Shown one piece after another: positions 21,936 to 33,859 of a DNA stretch of 64,000 bases. The stretch covers positions 34,012,413 through 34,076,412 of the forward strand of contig JAPWDM010000007.1 in assembly GCA_035578155.1 (NCBI GenBank), in the 5' to 3' direction. The notes below the pieces were generated by a model. It did not search any database, was not told the origin of the DNA, and saw only the letters and a list, made by a program, of their open reading frames with translations. A program made the translations under genes and the position numbers. The stretch comes from Brachynemurus nebulosus (lineage: Eukaryota; Arthropoda; Insecta; Neuroptera; Myrmeleontidae). The first letter of the stretch is position 1; the number at the start of each line of letters is the position of its first letter.

Positions 21936-22808
21936 CAGTGTGACCAGATTGGCTCGGTGCCTTTCCCCTGATTCCCTACTTAGATGTCTTAAATTCCCCT
22001 AGATTAAAAAAAAAATCCCCTAGATTGAAAAAACATTTTTGTTTGATTTAATATAAAATTTATTCTATCATAGTCAATAACAACATAAATTGTTTATTTA
22101 AATAGGTAACTTCAAATATTTAAATAACGGAAAAATGAAAAATAACTTTTTAATTATCGATTGCGATAAAGTATATGGATAATATTATATTAATTATAAT
22201 TTGTAACAAATAAATTATCTGATAAATAACTTTTTTAAATTTTTAAAACACTTCGTTTAAAGCTCTGATAAAGTGTCAATCATAATCTCATCTACCTCGC
22301 CCTTGTACATTTCTAAACTACGAAATTTTGTAAACATACTTTTCGTAGATTCAAATATTGAAGAATTCGACAGAGTGTCTTTAACACGAAGAATGGCTTC
22401 GGCAGTCTTTACAGACATTTGATTTCGAAGTTTGTTTTTAATAATATTCATAACTGAAAATGATCGTTCTACGCTGGCATTCGAAAAAGGTAAACAATGT
22501 GTCTAAATAAAGTAAAGAGAAAGGTAAAGGGAAAAAATATGTCTAAATCGTTGTTCTTGACGTCATCTGACTAACTTCAGACTTTTTAAAATATATTATC
22601 AGTTCTATAAAATCAAACAAATCAAACCATGATAAGTATTATTAACCTAACGACAAAATGACTGTTTTATTTTATTGTGAATCCTTAAAAATTCTTAATT
22701 TAAGAATCCCCTAAAACATCCCCTAAAAAAATGTATCCCATAGATTTTCAACTAGGCTGCAAAAAATCCACTAAATCTGAGGGAAAATCCCCCAATCTGG
22801 CAACACTG
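21936..22808 (-). mobile_element. hAT element with transposase tail and perfect 8-bp duplication
   Basis: Ends CAGTGTGACCAGATTGG and CCAATCTGGCAACACTG enclose 873 bases. The flanks are ATGAAACA on both sides (21928-21935 and 22809-22816), a perfect 8-bp target duplication. CCCCTAGATT-type repeats occupy both subterminal regions. The minus strand preserves the C-terminal dimerisation segment of a hAT transposase, so this is an internally deleted derivative of an autonomous element. Confidence 0.9.
22257..22502 (-). pseudogene. hAT transposase C-terminal dimerisation remnant
   Basis: Reading the minus strand from 22502, the frame gives THCLPFSNASVERSFSVMN, then IIKNKLRNQMSVKTAEAILR, and ends at a stop at 22257. 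The string ASVERSFSVMNIIKNKLRN is the hallmark of the hAT family dimerisation domain (Dimer_Tnp_hAT). A stop lies just upstream, and the catalytic region and BED finger are missing from this 873-bp element. It is a fossil with no expected activity. Confidence 0.85.
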
Positions 22809-22816
22809 ATGAAACA

Positions 22817-23911
22817 AGAATAAGGCATTCCGTCGAATCTCAGTTTCCCCCTCTCTCTAGTGGCCGCGTTCGCTGCGCGTACCCCAAGCGCAGGAGTCGA
22901 ATAGACTTGATCCACCGCCGAGTATACCCGAAGAGTGTCACGCGCATCTAAAACATGTTAGATTAGCCAGGGAAGAAGTCAAATGTGTCTGTTTCGATTC
23001 AAAAATCATTTATAATTGTGTTTCGGTTCCATTTTCGTTCCGGTCGTTTTAATCTCATATCAACAGTTCGATTCTGCACCCATCTTAATCCCGGGATCTT
23101 GTATTACGGTTTATTTCATTCATATAATTCATTAATTATTGTACGAACATGTTGAATTGTAAACGGTATTATATACACATATTTTCATCAGTGTTTAAAT
23201 ATTTTTGTTTTCTTTAAGCTTTTGTTCCCGCGGATAACAATAATTATAAACTTTCTGTTTCAAAAAGTGTTACGTGCTTTAATATCTTAATAAGGGATAT
23301 TATTTACTGTGCTTGAATAATAGATTATGCATACTTACATATATATGTTACGTATTTCTTTTAATTATTTGTTCGGTGCTATTGTTTTAGTACAATATTC
23401 CACTTTTTTTTTCTCTCTGTATATTCGTTTTTCACATTTACGACAACCTCCGATTGTCAATTAGTTGATTTAGATTAATTAAAAAAAATTTTTTTTTTGT
23501 GTGTGATAACTTATTTGCATTTTTAATCCAGTATTGAAATCTACACAATGTATTAATTACTATAATGAATCCCCGTATGAACAAATGTTTTTATAAGCAG
23601 AAAATTAATCGAACAAATGTTGAATTTTAAAAATAAAAAAATACAGGTTGTTTATTTGGTGAGTTTTTGATGTGAAACTTCCATTAACACGTTCCAGTGG
23701 CCACACCTTGAGTGCTACCGCAAGTGTAGGTGATTCTCAAGAGTTACCTTATACCGTATTTCATATACGCAACGTATGTATCCATGCTGCTACACCACTC
23801 GGGGTATCGCAACTAGTGCTACAACATACACGGGCTCGTATCTAGTATTAAGTACAATTTTATTTAGAACTTTTAAAAATACTTATTTATGCAGCAAATT
23901 ATCAATAATAA
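22817..23911. other. Intergenic stretch with a CpG-rich patch
   Basis: At 22858-22960 the base composition switches to CpG-rich (GGCCGCGTTCGCTGCGCGTA, CCACCGCCGAG, GTCACGCGCATC), unusual for this window. It could be a promoter or a foreign fragment; no open frame supports a gene. The remainder is AT-rich. Confidence 0.35.
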
Positions 23912-23913
23912 TA

Positions 23914-24844
23914 GGGTAAGTGTGGGAGAGATGCCGCAGTAGCCATAGTTCGTCCGTTGATTGATAGATAGCACTCTTAATGGATTAAATGTTTAAAATA
24001 AGTTACTTATTTAAGCTGTATATAGTAACATTTATGATTAATCCATCAGTTTAGTAATTATCCAACTTTTTATTATTGAAAAGTAAGTTTTTTAACATAA
24101 TATTTTATCAAGCATTTAATCCATTAGAATTTAAGAATGTATATTTCATTGTTTTAATGAAAATGAGTTTTTTTTATTAATTCAGGTATATTTTAAAAGT
24201 ACTGTATAAAATTTTAGGTTAGAATTCCGCACTATGCTTGCTACAGCAACATGCGGCATCTATCCCAACAAAAAGGAGAGATGCCGCATTTAAAGTTTGT
24301 ATAGATGCCGGATTATATTACATGTTAAAAACATAGACTTATATACCTTAATTATGTAATTTTTTTTGGACTGTGAATTATGCCACGTAAATACATAAAA
24401 GATCCATTAATGGATCAGGAAGAATTCTCATATTAGTGAAAATAATGAAAATAATGATGATTGCCTGTGTATTTAATGTTTTCAAAAGTACACAAAAAAA
24501 AAGTTGATTGGTTAAGATGTATAAAGTGCCAAAAAAGGTTACATATGACATGCATCATGGATGGAGATGTGTGTAAAATGCAAACTTTTTAATATGAACT
24601 ATGCGGCGTCTCTCCTTCTTTGATGCGGCATCTCTCCCATAGGTGTGGCAGAGACGCCGCTCTGCAGTCTCTACAAAAATGTTAATTATGAATCTTTTAC
24701 GACTCAAAATTTAAAATTATTTATAAATAATTTTAAAGAACAATGTTTACATTTATTGTGTACCAAATTTCAAATCAATTAAATGCATACTTTATGAATT
24801 ATCAAGTGTTTTCAAAATGTGCGGCATCTCTCCCGCGTTCACCC
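23914..24844 (+). mobile_element. Pogo-like non-autonomous element
   Basis: Ends GGGTAAGTGTGGGAGAGATG and the complement ending CTCTCCCGCGTTCACCC are flanked by TA on both sides (23912-23913 and 24845-24846). The end motif GAGAGATGCCGC recurs internally in both orientations (24278, 24603, 24627, 24651). Two coding fossils lie inside, matching the first and last parts of a pogo-type transposase; the DDE part is gone. Assignment rests on the TA duplication plus these two fragments. Confidence 0.75.
24380..24593 (+). pseudogene. Fragments of a pogo-like transposase
   Basis: The first fragment starts at 24380 and reads MPRKYIKDPLMDQEEFSY then stop; MPRKY is a common start of pogo-type transposases. 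A second, in another frame near 24480-24592, reads VDWLRCIKCQKRLHMTCIMD and continues to a last cysteine before a stop. Its C-x2-C-x5-H-x3-C pattern resembles the small zinc-binding tail of some insect pogo-type transposases. Helix-turn-helix and catalytic domains are absent between them, consistent with internal deletion. Confidence 0.55.
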
Positions 24845-24846
24845 TA

Positions 24847-25230
24847 GAATTTATAATTCTGATGTCGTTATTCTAGAAAAAAAAACTATTTTATATACAC
24901 AGTTGGGATAGAAAAATTTATTATGTGTTAAAACACACTTCGGTTGTTATTATTGGTTATTTGAAGCTAACAAAATGCTTGGAAATGTTCTAGAAGATTC
25001 TTCAATGAAAATTATTAATATTTAAAGAAGAGAGGAGAAAAGGTTACTTGGAATAATTATTAATAACACTACAAATTGTGTAATTAATATTAATTATGTA
25101 TAAATTTGTGAATATGATGTGCAAATAAAGTTAGCATGTTTTCAGTTTATTGTCAAATACAAATTTGTCAAGTCGACTACTTATTATGACATTACTACTT
25201 TTTGCTTTTCACTATACAACTGGTATCATC
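24847..25230. other. Intergenic stretch, nothing recognised
   Basis: AT-rich sequence without a supported feature. Confidence 0.35.
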
Positions 25231-25232
25231 AG

Positions 25233-25592
25233 GGACGAATTAACCCACTTTGGGACCCTAGACATTTTCTGTCTATCGGAGCCCCTCCCACCGTCAGACG
25301 ATACAGATCAGATAAAAAATAAAACCATTTCCTACAAAAAACCAATTAATGGCGGAAATGATTCCAGGTTACAAAAACTATTCAAAATTAAAGAACTGTT
25401 TTTAAATATTTTTCTAATATTACATAGTGTGCCAAGTGTCGAAAAACGACATTTCATATTACACGACGTAATTGATTCCAGTCAATAGCAGAATATTTTA
25501 CAACATCTTTATAAAATGTTATGTAAAAATTGTAGACCGCACGGTGACTTTAAATCTGTCCGAACTGTTTGAGAACCGCTGATTTATCATCA
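25233..25592 (-). mobile_element. Degraded hAT-related fragment carrying the 168-bp unit
   Basis: The left edge begins CAGGGACGAATTAACCC and the right edge reads GAACTGTTTGAGAACCGCTG, whose complement CAGCGGTTCTCAA is a typical hAT terminus. Between them, at about 25325-25490, the minus strand matches the 168-bp unit of the 6945 element (CGTGTAATATGAAATGTCGT). The two edges are not complements of each other and no duplication is visible, so this may be a composite of two relics. The frames at 25119 and 25150 are chance reads. Confidence 0.5.
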
Positions 25593-28123
25593 AAAATATA
25601 TTGAAATACATATTCAACGCCGTCACGTAGTAGCGGCAACACTTATTTCGTTGTGATTCTCAAAATAAAAAACGAAAAACACTCAACTAAATGAAAGTCG
25701 AACATTTCTATCAAAATTCGTCGTTTTATATTCCGATGTTGTTTTGTTAAAAATTCAATGTACGAACGGAATAACGTTTATCGCACGAATGCACATGTTG
25801 AGTACCGCTGTGATAAATATACATATATATCATCTATTTAAATATAATGTTTATGAATATGACTTTTGGCGATAAAAATGGTCGAATGGAATTTTTGAAA
25901 TTTGAATAATCGAGCACACTGAACCCAAAAACAAAGTTTATGCTGAGACTTTGCCCGAGACTCATCATATTTTGATATTCTAACAAAATGGCTTCTGGCG
26001 TCTGCACCTTGTATATTTTGACAACACTAAAATTCATAACTTGAACGAAAATGCATGTTTTCTGCTTGATATAAATTCTTTCCTCGACAAAAATATTTTT
26101 TTTAATACCGGGTGACGAATAGAAGTTGCCTTAACTATACATACAATGTCTTTCATAAAATTCGCACCGTATGGGAAAAGTTTTTACTACAGTGCACATT
26201 CTGAATATTTCCGCTCTCAATAGTTCCGCTTCCCCAGTTAGAGACTCAAGCGTCACCACCACTCTACCACCTGTTATTTATTTATTTCATCAAAGCTAAG
26301 AATCAAAAAGTTTGTTTTGTTTATATTAAGTGAAAGAAAAATTATCTAAATTAAATAGATATAGTAAGACAACTTAAATTTGTAAACATCATTATTCGAT
26401 TATCTAGTCAGCATTGCTTATATTGATCCACTGTATACGCTGATAGTGTATTCACTGGTACCCTCATTATGTAAACAATTAAACATAAATCTTAAGTAGG
26501 TATAAAAAATTGATTTGTTTATACAAAATAAAAATTATGAAAAAACATTTAGAGAAGCAAGCGTAGTTTTACAAAATTTTATGAGGAGATACATATTTTA
26601 TTTTATCACTAAACGAAAAATGTTACACAATAGTCAATACTTTTTAATTCGATTTTGAATAATAAAGAAATAGAATTTTCTTAACCACATGCATAGATAG
26701 GTGATTAAAATAAAAATGATATCATTAGATTATAACCCAGATCCAATACTGTGTATGTACAGGTACATTATACTATACGCACATAATATGTAGTCTAATT
26801 ATGCGGATCTATTATGTATTGTATATGCATTTTATTAAACATAAACCACTAGAGTTTTATCGTATGGAATGGTTGTATAAAAAATATTAGCTTAAATTGA
26901 ATTTTTAAATTATATTATTCAGACCCACCTAGTTGTTTTGACGCTCCTGAAAAGTTTTTAATTTTGACAGGGTCATAAATTATTGAACTATAAATTTTAT
27001 ATCTAGACATAAAAAAAAATTCTTGTACCTTGTTAGCGAGCGATTGACCTTTGGTGGGAGAACAACATTTCCTGGAAAAGCTATTCCCCTCATTTCATTC
27101 TGCGGAACTATTGAGAAGGAACACTGTATTGACTTTTCGAAAAATATTATTGTGGCGTTAGTTAGTGCATCGGTTGAAACGAAAAATTATCTAAAATGGT
27201 TTTCGTCTCATCCCTATACATTGCACCTCTTTTGTTTATTTTCGTTATTGATGCTATTTCACGCTCTTGAGTGCAATTTGAGAGTAAATTTTTAAGAAGC
27301 GTTTTTTTTTAGCGTTTATATATTTCATTTTATAAACAAAAACTACAATTAAAATGTCTGGACACTCCTTCATCAAAATTTGGCGTTACTATTTGAGCTT
27401 CACAACAAAATAAATGTTCCCGTAACTTGACAAAAAAAATCCATGGTAACTTTTTTATCGCATAAACTACATTATTATTCATAACGTGAGGGGTGGTAAT
27501 TTTTTGATCTTTTCGATAAGGTCATATATGTGAAGGTAAGTATCATTTTTCAAATCGTACTGTCAAAACAAGAACACGACTTCGAAACTAAAACAATACT
27601 TTTTTCGGTTTTTTCGTAACACCCCTAACCATTCACCTATCCACAGATACAATCGTTTTCACTAAATTCAATAAAAATATATAAAAGTTCTTCAATCAAT
27701 ATTTCATTTTTACCCCACATAAAAAAAAGAAATACGTACAGTGGAAATCCGATTTGTGTACGATAACATGCGTGAAATTGAATGTGATTAAATATTTGTG
27801 AAATAATTTTTTTTAATCGGTGAAAGTTTTGTATCAGTTTTTAATAAATACGGTATAATCATTTATCATTCTTTCATATAAGAATGATCATGTTACTATG
27901 TGAATGTTGACGTCTGTGATTGGAGATTAATTTTTCTTGTGACATCTTTCAAAAAAAATTTAACGTCTTTATGTTATATATTAATTTTTATTGTTGTTGC
28001 TTGCATATTGACATGTCTACGATGTTAAAAGTTTAACGAACTCACGTTCTACTACATAAAACAATCGAAATCTTGAGTTTCAGGTATCCTCAAGAAAGCA
28101 TACAAAACGTCTAAAGCATACAC
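25593..28123. other. Long stretch with no recognised feature
   Basis: About 2.5 kb of AT-rich sequence with no repeat pair, domain or inverted repeat that I can support. The frames at 25834 (minus) and 27023 (plus, 90 codons) have no recognisable domain. The latter has a mixed composition and cannot be excluded as an exon. Confidence 0.35.
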
Positions 28124-28131
28124 GCTGTAAT

Positions 28132-29156
28132 CAGGGCTGGGAACTATTTAAATTGATTTCATTTTAAATATGTATTTAAAATACAAAGTGGCATTTTGCA
28201 ATTTCTATTTTAAATAAGTTCGTTCAAACCATTTTCCATTTTGTATTTAAAATGAGAATTTGAATCCATTTTACATTTAAAATGAAAATGCGTGTATACT
28301 CATTTTTATGTATATATGTATGACACTTATCGCACGCTTAATAATAAACCGGAATAAGTCAAAATTTCAGAATTCGAACTTCTTGTAATAAACCTAACTA
28401 CCATAGCTCAAAGAATGGGTACAATCCGATCACCACGCGAAACAAAGCAATATTATAATATATTCTATTGCTTTTTCACGTGGCGATCGGCTTGTACACA
28501 TACTTTGAGCTATGGTAGTTCGGTTTATTACAAGAAGTTTGAATTCTGAAATTTTGACTTATTCCGGTTTATTATTAAGCGTGCGTTATGACTCATATTG
28601 ATCATAGAACTCAAGTTGAATTCAGTCTAACAAATTGTAAGTTAAATGTAAGTTGATACAATTGACTCAAATTTTTTATAACTCGAGTTGCAATGTCACT
28701 TAAGTTAAATTTATTACTAGAGATGCAGTTCTCTCAAGTCAAACTTTTAAAGACTCAAGTTCTGTGTTATTATCTTTACGTTTATATTTGAATATGTTAA
28801 AGCTGAATTAAATTTTACAATTGAGTAGCAATATTTCAAGAGTTAAATTTCGTTTTTATATACAAACTTTATAAAATTTTCTTCAAGGATTGCCCTTATT
28901 TGATTTCAGTACGTTTGACATTTTCTTAACTTTTTTTTTTTATTAATATAAACCAAGATAAAAAATTTATAGAATAAATTTAAAGTAAGAAAAGCATTTT
29001 GTATTTTATAATCCATTTTAAATAGCTATTTTCCAATTTCTGTTTTAAATATGTTTAGCAAAACCATTTTCCATTTTGTGTTTTAAATGCATTTTTGGAA
29101 ACCATTTTCCATTTTCTATTTTAAATGGTTTCTATGAACCATTTTTCGCAGCCCTG
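28132..29156. mobile_element. hAT-type MITE with perfect 8-bp duplication
   Basis: Ends CAGGGCTGGGAA and TTCGCAGCCCTG enclose 1025 bases. Both flanks read GCTGTAAT (28124-28131 and 29157-29164), a perfect 8-bp duplication. Subterminal regions consist of repeated CCATTTTCCATTTTGTATTT-like blocks on one side and their inverse on the other. A long fold-back at 28331-28585 is nested inside. No transposase is present. Confidence 0.88.
28331..28585. repeat. Fold-back element nested in the hAT MITE
   Basis: Arms of about 110 bases: the left begins CGCACGCTTAATAATAAACC and the right ends with the complement, through ACCATAGCTCAAAG and CTTTGAGCTATGGT. The flanks on both sides can be read as TTAT, a possible 4-bp target duplication. 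The centre is a short AT-rich loop (ATTATAATATATTCT). Confidence 0.85.
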
Positions 29157-29164
29157 GCTGTAAT

Positions 29165-30266
29165 ATGATAAGCGTACAATTTGGACTTCCAGTCAGTAGG
29201 ATGCTTAAAGTATGTTTAGTTATTCTATATAATGTTTGGATATAGGAATATATTTAAAATTTTCTGATATTCTTTGAGATCAGGAAGGGAACACAATAAA
29301 ACTAGGTCCTCCCTGTCACAAATAAAATTATCTTCTTTGTAACTGTGTGGATCCTCAACAGCGTTTTAATAGATACAGGTTTTATGGTTTCTGTTCAGTT
29401 GAAATGCATGGTTTAGGATTTACAAAAGAGCGGTAAGACCCGGTGTCAACTAAAACTTTTAAGGCTTGTCCGTTTCCGGTGTGTGTAGGTAAAAGTTAAG
29501 TTAATTCTTCTAGATTCGTTTCTAGGTGTCCGAACTGCGATCACAATTATACTGAAAATTTTGATCGTCGATTTCGAGTTAGTCAATTTCGAAAATTCAA
29601 CAGTTTGTATATAATATATGGTTGTACAGTTGTACGCTTAAAAATCGCAAAAAAAAAAAAAAAAAAAACGAAACGTTTCCACAGAGGAAACCCACAATCG
29701 GAATTGAAGACGTTGTGTAAGAGAGTAAAAGTATTTGGTACTTCTTTTTGGAAGAGCTTCAAAACTTTGCGACTTTGTAAAAACTCAATACTGTCGACGT
29801 TTTTATATAATTTTTAAAGATTCTTAAAATTCAGAACTGATTCAATATTTTCCGAACAATCATACCCAAATATAAATCACAAAATCATTATTTTGTCAAT
29901 AATAAAAATTAAAATAAATGTACCGAACTTCCGTAACAGAAAAATTTTTATCCACACGGGGTTCGAAAAGACGTGAGCGAGACAAGACGGAGGAGAAATA
30001 TGAGAATTTTCAATGATTTTCATGGAAACTTTTAACTATATAAATAACACAAAAGAAATCACTTTCACCATGCCATATGTATGAATACCGTTACGTATTT
30101 TATCGCTATACATCAATAATGCCAATTCCATAAATCAAGTTCGAAAAAGAAGAAAATGTGAATATAAGATGTATGGTCTGTATGGGATATTATAAGTAAA
30201 CGTTTTACATATTTAATACCGGTTTTAATTTTTAAAATTGAACCTCAAAAATAAGAATTTTTAGAA
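29165..30266. other. Intergenic stretch, nothing recognised
   Basis: AT-rich sequence with a 19-base A run near 29648-29667. The frame at 29605-29817 reads through that run and is not credible. Confidence 0.35.
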
Positions 30267-31075
30267 CTACACGGAGAGAAAAATCATATAATTTTTGTAG
30301 ATAAAATTTCAGAAAAATTACCATGCTCTCGTATAATGCGTGCGCGATCGACGACCAAAGTAAAGAATATTTTACGACCATGGTAAAATTTAATGTGCTA
30401 ACACAACTTCCATCACACTCTTATGCATATATGTTATAGTTTAATTCTTGTTGTCGTACTCTTTCATTTGCGCATCTGATCTGCAACCTTATGTTGGTTG
30501 GGCTGTACGCACTGAGGAACAATATACGTATTCAAACCTGTAAACAATATATTCTAATACTGAAGTTAGTGAACTAACAAAATGATGAATTAAACGGTGA
30601 CAGTCCGTCCTGTAAGACAGTGTAATGAATACTGCTTGCTGCTTGTAAGACAGTCCAATGAATCAAGGTGCTTGGTCCGACCAACTTGGTCGTGTTGACC
30701 GTCACACCACTCACCAGCCTGGCTATATGACTTGCATGTATGAGTGGGGTACATTTCAACAGCGTTGATACCTTCTTTCTCTTTCTTTCTTTCTGCTATT
30801 AGCAGATAGAATTTGAATAATTTAAGACGGCATGGTAATTTTTGTAAGAAAAACAATTAAAAAATATTTTTCTGTCAGGAATGGAACTTTTTACTGTGTT
30901 GTTTTACAAATTTTACGGAGCTAATATTACGGAAAGAACATTCTATCCTTTAAATTTTCTATGATTAATTATAATTTTTATATTTTTACCGTACAAAATT
31001 GAATATGTTCGCCTTTTACACGTCGATTGTAGTGCTGAGCACAGTAATTTTTCTATGAATTTTCTCTCCGTGTAG
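30267..31075. mobile_element. Inverted-repeat element with CTACACGGAGAGAAAA ends
   Basis: The left end CTACACGGAGAGAAAA (30267) is matched by TTTTCTCTCCGTGTAG (ending 31075). The target duplication is unclear (AA is the only shared flank). The interior has a somewhat GC-richer core around 30600-30740 with a direct repeat of TGTAAGACAGT, and a (CTTT)n stretch near 30774-30800. The minus-strand frames at 30574-30856 have no known domain. Probably a non-autonomous DNA element of unassigned superfamily. Confidence 0.6.
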
Positions 31076-32446
31076 AATGACAAACATGTAATAATCTTTG
31101 AAGACTGATTCAATCGCGTCCAGAAATTCAACGAAGACATAGCAAAATTACGAAATACGTACGAAAATATTGCATTTGAAGATTTTGTCGCAAAATTTTG
31201 AGTGGGCGTTTAAAATTACCAAGTAGGACGCTTCTGTTTGCTGTCGAGTATACGACCACAAAGGTATTCGTTTTTTATCTAGATACTTTTTAACAAAGGC
31301 GATTTACTATTTTTGTCATATACACATTAATAAAATAAATAAAAATATATATCGCCGTATAACCATTTTGAGGTTTATAATATTGTTCATTTTTCTCTTC
31401 CTCCTATTATTTCTATTCTTTTCCCAATATTTTCATTCTTACTTATCTCTTAATTCTTTATTTTGTTTGACTGTCTTTATATTTACGGTTGCTATATTAT
31501 ATTTTTTTTGGTAGATTTCGATGTTATCCAGTCCTTTTTTTCAAAAATATCATCTCACAGCAAGAGGAGGGGTAAGGTAAAAAAAATATTATATGTTATA
31601 AGAAGATTTTCGTTATTTTCGAAACGAAACTGTCGAAAAAATTGATATTTTCCGTTAGTGATCTCAATGATTTTTCTGATATTTGCGCTCGTAAAATAAT
31701 TTGATACATGCTTTTAATAGTTCGGATAGAGTTTCAGTTCTTGTCGCTCATCAAAATTTTGTCCCGTTCGCCCAGAGTGGTTTCTGTCGTGTTAAATAAA
31801 GAGCTTGTTTGAAAATCAACATATTTTCCATGTAATAAAAATATACGTATGTTTAAAATGTAAAATTTGAATCGCACACCACACGTTGAAACGTTCTTTA
31901 AGACGTCAACTCTATTGGGAGCCATCACATGAAAGTAACGACAGACATTTGAATAAAAAATTGGAGGTGTTAAGAAAATAATGCGCTACAAACATTGAAC
32001 CAGCGGTGTCAAAAAAAAAAAACTGGAAGATTTCAACGAAAATAATAATAATAAATTTTTAGATTCTCATAAATGCGTACATTTTTTGTAATATACTTTC
32101 ATTCTAAATTTGAACAGTGAGCCAAATATTTCATTAAATTAATTTGGATGGTTTAAATTTGATAAATTTTGACAAATGCTGTGCATGATTTATTTTAATT
32201 TAGTTGTAGCAACAAAAGTCGATATGATAGAAACTTTTTTGAAGTGGTGCGGACGTAATGAACAAATTGTTTTGAAATCGGACACAAAAAGAAATACATA
32301 TTGACATTTCGAAATGAATTAAATGAGCGTTTTTCGATGAAAATCCAAATTCAATAAATTATTTTTAAAATTTTCTGTGTACGTTACATGTTATAATCGA
32401 ATTTCTTTTGAAAACTGCATTTATTTTTGTATGGCAGAGTCGATGC
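31076..32446. other. Intergenic stretch, nothing recognised
   Basis: AT-rich sequence, with no domain-bearing frame and no repeat pair detected. Confidence 0.35.
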
Positions 32447-32447
32447 A

Positions 32448-32538
<91 letters not shown>
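32447..32538. repeat. Compound (CA)n(TA)n microsatellite
   Basis: About 28 bases of CA followed by about 62 of TA. Open frames on both strands across it are artefacts of the repeat. Confidence 0.95.
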
Positions 32539-32542
<4 letters not shown>

Positions 32543-32900
32543 GTGTGTGTAAAACCTGCAAATATGAATGCAAATTTACAGTAGAATACAACCAAAATTC
32601 AAACGGCTCAAGATGATCGGCAAAAACTTAGTCCAACTTTGGAAGTTGAAAGCAAAACGGAAGTAATTCACATTGATACTATTTCGGGAAAATCAATAAC
32701 TTGCAATATTAGCCAGCCTATAACTTAGCACTGTAAGAACATTCGTAACAATAGACTTTAAAAGTGGTAACTTAAATTTAGTAATGTATAGATTGATAAT
32801 TTTCGAGATCAATCACCCATTTGGTGATTCACTTTAGGTGTATCTATCCAATTGTTTCAAAAATTAGTTAAATATCTGTTTCTCGAAGATATATTAAGAC

Positions 32901-33037
32901 CAACTTTTACTACCCTTATCAACTAGTTTTGAGAGAACAATTTTAAGTAAAGGTGTACCGCAAGGATCCGTATTTGGTTCATTGCTGTTTTTGATATTTA
33001 TTAAAAAATCTCGGCTTTTATTATTATCTCCTAATTA
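32901..33037 (+). pseudogene. Non-LTR reverse transcriptase motif remnant (plus strand)
   Basis: Downstream of a stop, the frame reads ...FERTILSKGVPQGSVFGSLL followed by FLIFIKKS and soon a stop. SKGVPQGSVxGxLLFLIxI is the conserved block of jockey/CR1-type reverse transcriptases located before the catalytic YxDD. Upstream, 32790-32900 may hold shifted pieces of the same domain. Neither the YADD box nor an endonuclease is visible, so this is a short decayed fragment. Confidence 0.7.
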
Positions 33038-33104
33038 GTGAATACTTTTAGTTTACCAGCACCCTTGAATTTTTCACTATGTCCCCGTTTTAATTCCGTC
33101 AACT

Positions 33105-33425
33105 GTGCCAGAATCGGTATGTATACACACAATTTCTGCTGCTACATTATTTTGTCGTTTGAATAGAGGTTTATTATCAGTTTTTCAAGCCTCGTCCCGT
33201 CTCATGTGTAATCTTTCCCATATCATACACAGGCAACACATATGGTTCCCACTGGAAATGGTATTACTGTTGCAATACAATTCCGGTATGTCCGGAGTAT
33301 TTACATCTGATGCGCTCACGGATATAAGCGGAACTAGGAATAATTTCGTTATTGCTTTGACATTGTATATGCATGTATCCGTTGTAACAACACGGTGTAT
33401 GGTGTACGTACATTGTGTTTTGTAA
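33105..33425 (+). other. Open frame of 106 codons, not recognised
   Basis: An open stretch with a mixed, less AT-rich composition than its surroundings. It begins at an ATG-like start near 33105 and ends at a stop at 33425. No domain, signal or neighbouring splice site could be recognised. It lies between two reverse-transcriptase relics, so it could be old retrotransposon or host sequence. Listed only for completeness. Confidence 0.2.
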
Positions 33426-33721
33426 CTAACTCACTCGTTTTATAAAATAATTTTTTATTTTATTTTGTAATACAAATTCAAAAAATAATTAACTTAACAA
33501 AACGGATCGATCTCGTTTTTTGTTTGAGTTTTACAGTGTGCTATTTTTCGAAATAAATTAACTGCATAGATGAAATAACTTGTTTGTTTGATCTAATAGC
33601 ACAAACTAAATTTTGAGGTAATAAATTAGAGGTTGTAGCCATTTTGTTTTATCAAAGGTAACTGTGATTAAGCTCTCTGGAAAATTAGCTTACACAGTTG
33701 AATATTGAAATGTTCGTGTAG

Positions 33722-33855
33722 TAACACTTTCTATTAAATCGTTTACACAACAGTTAAATAACAGTGGTCCAGGTGTATATCCCTGTGGCACGCCTACTCT
33801 AATATTTTTAGATAACTGAAATAGAGAAAAGTCATTCACAACTTCAACGAAGCCT
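33722..33855 (-). pseudogene. Non-LTR reverse transcriptase motif remnant (minus strand)
   Basis: The minus strand reads NDFSLFQLSKNIRVGVPQGY then TPGPLLFNCCVNDLIESVT. GVPQGxxxGPLLFNxxVNDL is the conserved block of non-LTR reverse transcriptases. A stop lies a few codons upstream and nothing recognisable follows. It is on the opposite strand to the remnant at 32901 and is of a different subtype (LLFN...VNDL against LLFLIFI), so two separate elements died here. Confidence 0.7.
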
Positions 33856-33859
33856 AATC

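Noticed and set aside
28079..28131. Possible second exon for the 19534 candidate, after TTTCAG at 28083
   Set aside because: It is in a compatible phase, but the polypyrimidine tract is weak, the gap is 8.5 kb, and such a match is easily random.
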